Origin: Chitinophagaceae bacterium
GTDB lineage: Bacteria; Bacteroidota; Bacteroidia; Chitinophagales; Chitinophagaceae
Reading direction: 5' to 3'
Assembly: GCA_019454915.1 (NCBI GenBank)
Contig: JACFNM010000286.1
Coordinates: forward strand, 1-5,385
Length of the DNA: 5,385 bases
Numbering within the stretch: position 1 is the first letter of the stretch; every line of letters begins with the position of its first letter. Of this stretch, positions 1-5,385 are shown piece after piece. The notes below the pieces were generated by a model. That model was given only the letters and a program-made list of their open reading frames with translations, was not told the DNA's origin and made no database searches. A program made the translations under genes and the position numbers.

Positions 1-897
1 GCAACAGAATCTTTAAATACGATCATATTCGGACTTGATTTAAATGCGGGAGATGAAGTAATAGGTTCTACACTGGATTATCCTAACCATATGAATGCGT
101 GGAAACAGAGAGCTTTAAGAGATAAGATTGTATATAAACAACTTAGATTTAATTTTCCAATCGAGAATGATGAAGAAATTGTTGCAGCATACGAAAAGGC
201 GATTACACCGAAGACGAAGTATATTCACGTGACCCACGTGGTCAACTGGATGGGACAAATTATGCCCGTGAAGAAGATTTGCGATATGGCACATCGGCGT
301 GGCATTGAGGTGTTGTGTGATGGCGCCCACTCTTTTGGTCTGTTAGATTTCAAAATACCGGATTTGGATTGTGATTATTTCTCAACCTCACTACATAAAT
401 TTTTAAGTGCACCAATCGGGAGCGGCATGATGTGGATTAAGAAAGACAAAATTTCGAAAGTGTGGCCACTATTGGGTAACGGAGATCCACGCAGTACTAA
501 TATCAGAAAGTTCGAAACCTTGGGAACACGCAGTTTCCCTATTGAACAGGGCATCGGAGAAGCGGTTAATTTTCAATTGGCGATTGGTAACAAAAGAAAA
601 GAGGAAAGAATCAGATATCTCAAAGACTATTGGGCGAAACAGGTGATCGGAGTGCCGAAAGTGCGAATTAAAACTTCTTTAAAGGCAGCCTACTCCTGTG
701 CAATTTGTGTGGTTAGTGTGGATGGCGTGAAACCAAAGGATTTGGAACGGATGTTTTTCAATCAATACAAGATTCATACGGTGGCAATAGATTATGATAC
801 CGTTAGTGGAGTAAGGGTAACTCCTCATGTTTATACACGCCTTCCGGAATTGGATAAATTAGTGAGGGCGATTAAGGAAATAGCTGCTAAGAGCTGA
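1..897 (+). CDS. Class V PLP-dependent aminotransferase (isopenicillin-N-epimerase/cysteine-desulfurase-like), 5' truncated by window edge
   Basis: The frame is open from base 1, so the first in-window ATG (91) is internal and the true start lies to the left. The 298 visible codons begin with ATESLN, the conserved substrate/PLP-phosphate region of class V aminotransferases. Next come THVVNWMGQ (residues 78-86), the strand VLCDGAHSFG with the PLP-pyridine Asp at residue 107 and His110, and STSLHKFL with the expected Schiff-base Lys at residue 133 (codon 397-399). The C-terminal domain ends in a typical RVTPHVYTRLPELDKLV segment. Family members are usually near 400 residues, so about 90-110 N-terminal residues are probably off-window. 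The family includes epimerases, desulfurases, lyases and transaminases; the reaction here cannot be fixed. It should act on an amino acid or amine. The gene closes with adjacent TGA and TAG stops. The fold assignment is secure; the exact activity is unknown. Confidence 0.9.
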   Translation, partial: ATESLNTIIFGLDLNAGDEVIGSTLDYPNHMNAWKQRALRDKIVYKQLRFNFPIENDEEIVAAYEKAITPKTKYIHVTHVVNWMGQIMPVKKICDMAHRRGIEVLCDGAHSFGLLDFKIPDLDCDYFSTSLHKFLSAPIGSGMMWIKKDKISKVWPLLGNGDPRSTNIRKFETLGTRSFPIEQGIGEAVNFQLAIGNKRKEERIRYLKDYWAKQVIGVPKVRIKTSLKAAYSCAICVVSVDGVKPKDLERMFFNQYKIHTVAIDYDTVSGVRVTPHVYTRLPELDKLVRAIKEIAAKS

Positions 898-918
898 TAG
901 TTGACGGGGTAGCTGCGG

Positions 919-1420
919 TTGAGTCTAATTGATGAAGTAATAGCTCTGACACAAACAAGAGCATGGAATTTTCAACAGGGATGTATGGCTCACTGGCTCG
1001 GTAACTCCCCTGATTCTTTAATTATTTACAATGATTACTGGGATCACAAATTTATTTCGGTAATCATGAATCTTCATGCCAGAGAAGAAAAAAGAGTATT
1101 TCCCTATGCTGTTGGGGCTGTGACGGAAGATGATAAAAAAGCGGTAACCCTGAATTTCGCCAGAAGCAGGTTGACAAGACAAGGCTATGGTTGTGGATAC
1201 TTATCCATCCAAATTGAAAGAACAAAAAATATATCTGCTAAGAATGGACGACCAGGCGGTTCTACCTTTAGGAAGGTACCTGGAACCTGAAGCGTATAGC
1301 GAGGGCGGTTTTTGGAGGTGTGATATCCATTGCCGTTGGAGCCCATCAGGAAGAATGATTGGGTTTAATTCAACTCATTCCGGTACAAGGCAAGCTTATG
1401 TATTTACGGTAAAAGAGTAA
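919..1420 (+). pseudogene. Remnant of an oligogalacturonate-lyase/TolB-like beta-propeller protein gene (N-terminal loss, internal deletion, frameshift)
   Basis: Two fragments of what appears to be one protein lie in different frames. Frame 1, from about 919, reads TRAWNFQQGCMAHWLG, then IIYNDYWDHKFISVIMN, then VTLNFARSRLTRQGYG. This resembles the early blades of a secreted propeller family related to oligogalacturonate lyase (Pectate_lyase22). Frame 2, from about 1187 to the TAA at 1418-1420, reads VVDTYPS, LGRYLEPEAYSEGGFWRCD, IHCRWSPSGRMIGFNSTHSG and TRQAYVF, which resembles the last blades and C-terminus. From memory of the family, about 150 residues are missing between them and roughly 60-80 before residue 1. 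The frame-1 reading continues out of frame after about 1195 to a TGA at 1288-1290. No ATG precedes the first fragment; the only in-frame start after the TAG at 910-912 is a TTG at 919. Pseudogene status is well supported; the family name is a recollection and less certain. Confidence 0.75.
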
Positions 1421-1465
1421 TATCACGCAGGATATGGAAGAGAAGAAAATAGCTAAAATAATATC

Positions 1466-1478
1466 CGCATAATATGCG
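1466..1478. repeat. Small perfect inverted repeat in the gap after the pseudogene
   Basis: CGCATA-A-TATGCG is a perfect 6-bp dyad around a central A, 46 bases after the pseudogene stop. As RNA it would form a 5-bp stem with a 3-base loop. No T-run follows, so it is a poor intrinsic terminator. It could be a weak operator or chance. The rest of 1421-1613 holds no credible gene; the longest small frame seen starts at 1434 and has about 12 codons. Confidence 0.25.
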
Positions 1479-1553
1479 TAAAACCGATAAAGACCGAATA
1501 CTCATTAGCGAGCAGATATACAAGTTATTGTTTTCAAAATTTTCATATTAATG

Positions 1554-1582
1554 TTGCCCGGAAAAGAATTAATTTAGGTTTA
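1554..1582 (+). promoter_or_regulatory. Candidate Bacteroidota-type promoter upstream of the first nitrilase-family gene
   Basis: A TTG at 1554-1556 is followed, after 18 bases, by TAGGTTTA at 1575-1582. The known Bacteroidota primary-sigma consensus is TTTG or TTG, then about 17-23 bases, then TAnnTTTG. The -7 element here matches seven of eight positions (final A instead of G). Transcription would start near 1590, giving a leader of about 40 bases before the ATG at 1629. Spacing and placement are right, but one mismatch in an AT-rich gap makes a chance match quite possible. Confidence 0.35.
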
Positions 1583-1628
1583 ATAGGCAGCCGTTTTCAC
1601 CAACATTCAATTTTTGAATAAGATAAAC

Positions 1629-2672
1629 ATGATTAAACCTTATATACAGATGATATCAAAAAGACTGTTCCTGCATATCTCTGGTTTGATACTTATTTTT
1701 CTAATAGTAGCAACTCCGTTGGTCGCCTCCAATAGGGTCAGGGTAGCCACCATTGGCGGGAGACCGTCTTTCAATTATGATCAGAGCAGAGGAATGCAGT
1801 TCAGTGTTGACCAGTTGATTGGCTTCTGGAAGAAAGAAATTAATCAGGTATTACCCGATAAACCCGATTTAATTCTTTTACCAGAATTATGCGATGTTCC
1901 TTTCGGATTAAAACCTTCCGATTGGAAAAATTATATTCAGGTACGGGGTACGCAGATTTTGGATGAATTGCGCGGGATAGCAGTGGCAAATCATTGTTAT
2001 ATAGCCTATGGTACTTTACGGTTGGACGGGAAAAGGATACTGCGTAATTCGGCTGTTTTGATTAACCGGCAGGGTGAGATAGCCGGAACTTATAATAAAC
2101 ATTTCCCCACTATTGACGAGATAGATAGTGGCATTATGCCGGGAGATGAACTACCCGTCTTTCAATGTGACTTTGGAAAGCTCGCCATGGTAATTTGCTT
2201 TGATTTAAACTTTCCGGAATTGTTAAACGACCTGGAAACAAAGCGGCCCGATATTATTCTTTTCCCTTCCAATTATCACGGAGCGGCTATGCAGAATATA
2301 TGGGCTTACTGGTGCAGATCATTTTTTGTCGGTAGTATAAACGGTAGCGGTACTGCATCTGAAATACGAAACCGCCTCGGAGAAGTAGTAGCCAGCAGTA
2401 CGAATTATTTTGACTACGCCGTGGCAACAATTAATCTGGATTCCCGGGTAGTGCATCTGGGGTATAATTTCGGAAAATTAGCGGAACTGAAAAAGAAGTA
2501 TGGTCGCATGGTCACTATTTCAGATCCGGGAGAATTGGGGCCTGTACTGGTGAGCGTAGAATCTGATCAATTTAATGTAGATAAAATCCTGAATGAGTTC
2601 GAAATTGAGCAGATTGATCCTTATTTCAATCGTTCACGGGCAAAAAGAAAAGCTGCTTTGGAAAAGAGATGA
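1629..2672 (+). CDS. Exported carbon-nitrogen hydrolase (nitrilase superfamily), first tandem copy
   Basis: The predicted protein has 347 residues. The superfamily hydrolyses nitriles, amides or N-carbamoyl groups through a Cys thioester. All expected active-site residues are visible: nucleophile-activating Glu86 in LILLPELCDVP, Lys157 in TYNKHFPT, the second Glu164 in TIDEI, and Cys190 in VICFDLNFPEL. A basic N-terminus and hydrophobic core (about residues 13-33) ending in LVA form a Sec signal peptide, with cleavage likely after residue 33 or 34. No lipobox Cys follows, so a soluble periplasmic or secreted enzyme is expected. A TTG at 1614 would add five residues, but the ATG at 1629 is the more conventional start and leaves a better signal peptide; ATG 1650 is also possible. 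The gene is followed by a paralogue 67 bases downstream, suggesting co-transcription. The substrate is unknown; biotinidase/vanin-like amidase, N-carbamoylase or nitrilase activity are all open. Confidence 0.9.
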   Translation: MIKPYIQMISKRLFLHISGLILIFLIVATPLVASNRVRVATIGGRPSFNYDQSRGMQFSVDQLIGFWKKEINQVLPDKPDLILLPELCDVPFGLKPSDWKNYIQVRGTQILDELRGIAVANHCYIAYGTLRLDGKRILRNSAVLINRQGEIAGTYNKHFPTIDEIDSGIMPGDELPVFQCDFGKLAMVICFDLNFPELLNDLETKRPDIILFPSNYHGAAMQNIWAYWCRSFFVGSINGSGTASEIRNRLGEVVASSTNYFDYAVATINLDSRVVHLGYNFGKLAELKKKYGRMVTISDPGELGPVLVSVESDQFNVDKILNEFEIEQIDPYFNRSRAKRKAALEKR

Positions 2673-2739
2673 AGGCGGGATTGAACCAGATGATTAATAG
2701 CAGGTAATTAATAATAATATTTTCAACCGATAATAAATA

Positions 2740-3774
2740 ATGGTGAAGCAAATGAAAAATCGACTCAGGAGACACTTATGTGTTACTATAATGTTTATGC
2801 TGTCCGCGTTTATGGCTATCCAATCAGAGGCTGCCAATCATGTAAAGGTTGCTACGATTGGCGGCAGACCCTCCTTTTCTTATGATCAGGCCAAGGGTAA
2901 ACAATATGCCGTTGATCAGTTGATTGATTTTTGGAAAAGAGAGATCAATCAGGTATTGGCTGACAAGCCGGATCTGATTCTTTTACCGGAGTTGTGTGAT
3001 GTGCCGTTCGGACTGAAGGCAGTGGATTGGAAGGCATACCTGCAGACGAGGGGAGACCAGATATCAAACCAGTTGGCTTCGATCGCCCGCACTAATCATT
3101 GTTATATTGCTTATGGAACCTTACGTTTGGACGAAAAGGGAAATCTGAGAAATTCTGCTATATTGTTGGATAGAGATGGTAAGATAGCAGGCGTGTATAA
3201 CAAGCATTTTCCGACTATCGGAGAGATTAATGATGGAATTCTGCCGGGTGTGGAATCGCCAGTCATTCAGTGCGATTTTGGAACGGTAGCTTTTGCCATT
3301 TGTTTTGATTTGAATTTTGATGAATTACTCCGGGATTATGTCGGTAAGCGCCCCGACATATTACTCTTTCCCTCTAATTATCACGGTGCTGTTATGCAAA
3401 ATGTTTGGGCCTATAAATGTCATTCATTCTTTATAGGGAGTATTAATGGAGGTGGCACGCCTTCGGAAATCCGTAATCCATTGGGTGATGTGGTGGCCAC
3501 CAGTACCAATTATTTTGACTATGCGGTGACTACCATTAACCTTGATTCGAGAGTCGTTCATCTGGATAATCATTGGGGAAAATTGAGGACGATGAAGGAA
3601 AAATATGGACGGGAGGTCACTATTCTAGATCCGGGCAGATTAGGCCCCGTACTGATCTCTTCCGAATCGTCAAAAAGAACTGCGGATATGCTGGTGAAAG
3701 AATTTGATTTCGAATTATTGGACGCTTACTTCGACCGTTCGCGGGAGAAAAGGATGGAAGCGTTGAGGAGGTGA
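2740..3774 (+). CDS. Exported carbon-nitrogen hydrolase (nitrilase superfamily), second tandem copy
   Basis: The predicted protein has 344 residues and is a paralogue of the preceding gene. By eye about two thirds of mature residues are identical, and the alignment is gapless until the last few residues. The catalytic set is complete: Glu84 in LLPELCDVP, Lys155 in VYNKHFPT, Glu162 in TIGEI and Cys188 in AICFDLNFDEL. The signal peptide has Lys/Arg-rich residues 3-11, a hydrophobic core at about 13-27 and SEAA before the mature start, with cleavage likely after Ala31 or Ala32. No lipobox is present. The ATG at 2740 lies in an A/T-rich stretch (AATAAATA just before it) typical of Bacteroidota starts; ATG 2752 would also leave a usable signal. 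The copies differ at positions such as D252/E-type swaps and in the C-terminal third (residues 275-325), where substrate or dimer contacts may differ. They may be isoenzymes with different specificity or a heteromeric pair. Confidence 0.9.
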   Translation: MVKQMKNRLRRHLCVTIMFMLSAFMAIQSEAANHVKVATIGGRPSFSYDQAKGKQYAVDQLIDFWKREINQVLADKPDLILLPELCDVPFGLKAVDWKAYLQTRGDQISNQLASIARTNHCYIAYGTLRLDEKGNLRNSAILLDRDGKIAGVYNKHFPTIGEINDGILPGVESPVIQCDFGTVAFAICFDLNFDELLRDYVGKRPDILLFPSNYHGAVMQNVWAYKCHSFFIGSINGGGTPSEIRNPLGDVVATSTNYFDYAVTTINLDSRVVHLDNHWGKLRTMKEKYGREVTILDPGRLGPVLISSESSKRTADMLVKEFDFELLDAYFDRSREKRMEALRR

Positions 3775-3826
3775 CGTATCCGGAAGAAAATTATCATCTT
3801 GGAATAGGTGTTTCAGGCGAATTATG

Positions 3827-3845
3827 ATACTTACAATTGTAGTAT
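3827..3845. promoter_or_regulatory. Imperfect inverted repeat (possible operator) upstream of the SusC-like gene
   Basis: The left arm ATAC-T-TACAA and the right arm TTGTA-GTAT are reverse complements apart from one bulged T. The core TACAATTGTA (3832-3841) is a perfect 10-bp palindrome. It lies 52 bases after the second hydrolase stop and 75 before the transporter ATG, a plausible place for a regulator to bind. Such palindromes can arise by chance in AT-rich gaps; no regulator gene is present in the window to link to it. Confidence 0.25.
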
Positions 3846-3861
3846 TCAATTAAAGTTGCCC

Positions 3862-3877
3862 TCCCCTTATCAGGGGA
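3862..3877 (+). other. Short GC-rich hairpin in the leader of the SusC-like gene
   Basis: TCCCCT (3862-3867) pairs perfectly with AGGGGA (3872-3877) around the 4-base loop TATC, giving a 6-bp stem with four G-C pairs in an otherwise AT-rich gap. The next bases are ACAGGTC rather than a T-run, so it does not look like a classical rho-independent terminator. It may be a leader stem affecting mRNA stability or partial attenuation between the hydrolases and the transporter. Apart from this and the dyad at 3827-3845, nothing else was seen in 3775-3920. Confidence 0.35.
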
Positions 3878-3920
3878 ACAGGTCAAAATCTGAATAATTC
3901 ATTGTAAAATCAATAGCGCT

Positions 3921-5385
3921 ATGTATTTATCAAAGAATTCCAAACCTTACCTTAAAATTAACCTCCGATATTTTAAGGCTGCTGGTTTTTGGATATTATT
4001 AGTAGCCATTCTTTCTATTTCGTTTACTTCAGAAGCGAAATCGCTTTTTCAATCGAATCTTCATGGAAGAGTTACTAATCAGGAAGGGCAACCCATTCAA
4101 AATGCTTCAGTTTCGATAGTTGGTACACAATCCGGAACAGTTACGGATGCAGATGGCTTTTACAGTCTTACGAATACGAAGGGTAACATTGTTCTGGAAG
4201 TATCTAGTGTTGGTTATCAAACTAAGCGGATAAACGTTGGTTATCAAAGAGAAGTTAACATTACCCTGGAACTTGATGTTGCCGGTTTAAGTGATGTAGT
4301 GGTCATAGGATACGGTACTCAGAAGAAAAGTTCTGTTACTGCTTCGATTTCCAAGATTCAAAATGATGTATTGGATGAAGTACCATCGGCACGTCTTGAA
4401 ACAGCTTTGATTGGCAGAATGTCAGGGGTAGATATCTCTCAGCGCAGGAATATACCTGGTGCTGCTCCTGAAATTATAATACGGGGCACGGGATCCATCA
4501 GTGCGAGCAATAGTCCTTTAATTGTCATAGATGGATTTCCGGGGGGAGATTTAGCCCAATTAGATATGAATGACATAGAGTCAATTGAGGTTTTAAAAGA
4601 TGCCTCGTCGGCAGCGATATATGGATCCAGAGGTGCAGGCGGAGTGGTTATGGTTACTACAAAAAGGGGAAAGTCAGGTAAGCCGATTTTGAATCTGAAC
4701 GCCTACGCCGGAGTTGGGAGGCCTATTGTATTTAATGACTGGTTAACGGGGGAAGAATGGTATAAGTATCTTGTCAAATATCAAAATAGAGAATTTGCCT
4801 GGGCGGGTGGTGACACGACTATACCGATATTTGGAGATAGCAGACGACCGGTGAACTACCAGGTTAATCCCAAGTCTAAGGAATTACCGCAAACTATTTG
4901 GCAGGATGAAGTGATTCAAACAGCACCGGTTCAAAATTATAATCTATCCTTAAGCGGTGGAAATGATAACGTCAGATACTACATTTCAGGAACTTATTCC
5001 AATGAAGCTGGTGCTCTGAAAACGGCTTTTTATGAAACCTACGGATTTAGAGCCAATCTGGATGTGAAAGTAAACCGAATAGTCAGTCTTGGAGTAGAGT
5101 TGAACCCTCATTTCACCAAACAAAGAGTAGCAGGAAGCAATATGGTTAGTCTGGTAAAATATCCTCCTTTTGTGAGTCCCGAAAAGCTAAACGGCAAGTA
5201 TCCCAGGACATTTGATTATATACCAACAGGACATTCAGGTCAGCAGAGTCCTTATGTTTTCCTTTATGGAGTCAGAAATTTCAATAACAACTTTGCTAAC
5301 GTTGGAAGAGCATTTATTAACCTGAATTTAATGGATGGTCTAAGCTTTAAGACTTCTCTTGGGACCAATATTATATATAATACCA
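3921..5385 (+). CDS. SusC/RagA-family TonB-dependent outer-membrane transporter, 3' truncated by window edge
   Basis: The frame is open from ATG 3921 to the window edge (488 complete codons, no stop). An in-frame TGA at 3891-3893 makes this the first available ATG. Residues 22-38 form a signal-peptide core ending around SEAKS. Residues 48-117 are a carboxypeptidase-regulatory-like domain (GRVTNQEGQPIQNASVSIVG, then DADGFYSL). VVVIGYGTQKK at 126-136 is the hallmark SusC segment. The plug follows at about 140-252: ALIGRMSGVDIS, IIIRGTGSI, SPLIVIDGFPGG, DIESIEVLKDAS and AIYGSRGAGGVVMVTTKRGKSG. Early barrel strands include WQDEVIQTAPVQNYNLSLSGG. Only a few residues separate signal and regulatory domain, so there is no STN domain and no sign of FecR/anti-sigma signalling through this protein. 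Family members run near 1000 residues, so about half is missing. It should import a ligand across the outer membrane with TonB energy and normally a SusD lipoprotein, expected just to the right. The ligand is unknown. Confidence 0.95.
   Translation, partial: MYLSKNSKPYLKINLRYFKAAGFWILLVAILSISFTSEAKSLFQSNLHGRVTNQEGQPIQNASVSIVGTQSGTVTDADGFYSLTNTKGNIVLEVSSVGYQTKRINVGYQREVNITLELDVAGLSDVVVIGYGTQKKSSVTASISKIQNDVLDEVPSARLETALIGRMSGVDISQRRNIPGAAPEIIIRGTGSISASNSPLIVIDGFPGGDLAQLDMNDIESIEVLKDASSAAIYGSRGAGGVVMVTTKRGKSGKPILNLNAYAGVGRPIVFNDWLTGEEWYKYLVKYQNREFAWAGGDTTIPIFGDSRRPVNYQVNPKSKELPQTIWQDEVIQTAPVQNYNLSLSGGNDNVRYYISGTYSNEAGALKTAFYETYGFRANLDVKVNRIVSLGVELNPHFTKQRVAGSNMVSLVKYPPFVSPEKLNGKYPRTFDYIPTGHSGQQSPYVFLYGVRNFNNNFANVGRAFINLNLMDGLSFKTSLGTNIIYNT

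Noticed and set aside
91..93. ATG 91 as the start of the aminotransferase
   Set aside because: The same frame is open to base 1 and the upstream codons encode the conserved ATESLN and GDEVIGSTLDYPN segments of the family, so the gene begins outside the window.
115..330. 71-codon open frame on the minus strand
   Set aside because: It lies wholly inside the conserved aminotransferase coding region on the other strand and its translation shows no recognisable domain.
52..943. 13-base exact direct repeat GATGAAGTAATAG at 52-64 and 931-943
   Set aside because: Both copies encode DEVI in frame. An isolated 13-base match in a 5.4-kb AT-rich window is not far from chance, and no flanking similarity extends it.
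1187..1420. Independent 77-residue protein starting at ATG 1187
   Set aside because: Its sequence looks like the C-terminal end of a larger propeller protein whose earlier part is in another frame immediately upstream. The ATG falls at the deletion junction and is best explained as chance.
1614..1628. TTG 1614 as the start of the first hydrolase
   Set aside because: It is possible, but the ATG 15 bases downstream gives a normal signal peptide with a conventional start codon, and the extra five residues add nothing recognisable.
2673..2739. Separate promoter between the two hydrolase genes
   Set aside because: TTG at 2681-2683 is present, but no TAnnTTTG-like element occurs at suitable spacing. 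The gap is simply A/T-rich, so co-transcription is the simpler reading.
3832..3858. Promoter -7-like words TACAATTG (3832) and TAAAGTTG (3851) before the transporter
   Set aside because: Each misses one consensus base and neither has a TTG at the required 17-23 base distance upstream.

Overview
The window looks like chromosomal DNA from a member of the Bacteroidota. The clearest sign is the gene at the right edge, a SusC/RagA-type TonB-dependent outer-membrane transporter with a carboxypeptidase-regulatory-like N-terminal domain. The A-rich, Shine-Dalgarno-poor stretches before the starts and the moderate GC content agree with this. All recognisable genes are on the + strand. No tRNA, rRNA, CRISPR array or insertion sequence was seen.

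Layout: (1) 1-897 is the C-terminal three quarters or so of a PLP-dependent class V aminotransferase of the isopenicillin-N-epimerase/cysteine-desulfurase-like type, with PLP-site Asp, His and Lys in place. (2) About 919-1420 is a decayed gene for a beta-propeller protein resembling the oligogalacturonate-lyase/TolB-like family. Its N-terminus is missing, a large internal segment is deleted, and the deletion shifts the frame, so the two ends lie in different frames. (3) 1421-1613 is non-coding, with a weak Bacteroidota-type promoter candidate and one small inverted repeat. (4) 1629-2672 and 2740-3774 are tandem paralogues of the carbon-nitrogen hydrolase (nitrilase) superfamily. Each has a Sec signal peptide and an intact Glu-Lys-Glu-Cys active-site set. 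(5) 3775-3920 is non-coding, with a dyad and a hairpin. (6) 3921 to the right edge is the first 488 codons of the SusC-like transporter.

Working model (inference): two exported amidase/nitrilase-type enzymes sit just upstream of an outer-membrane importer and downstream of a PLP enzyme acting on amino compounds. This would suit a small uptake and degradation locus for a nitrogen-containing organic compound (amide, N-carbamoyl compound, nitrile or amino-sugar derivative). The substrate cannot be read from the sequence. A SusD partner, if present, would lie beyond the window. Family assignments rest on motifs recognised by eye, not on database searches.
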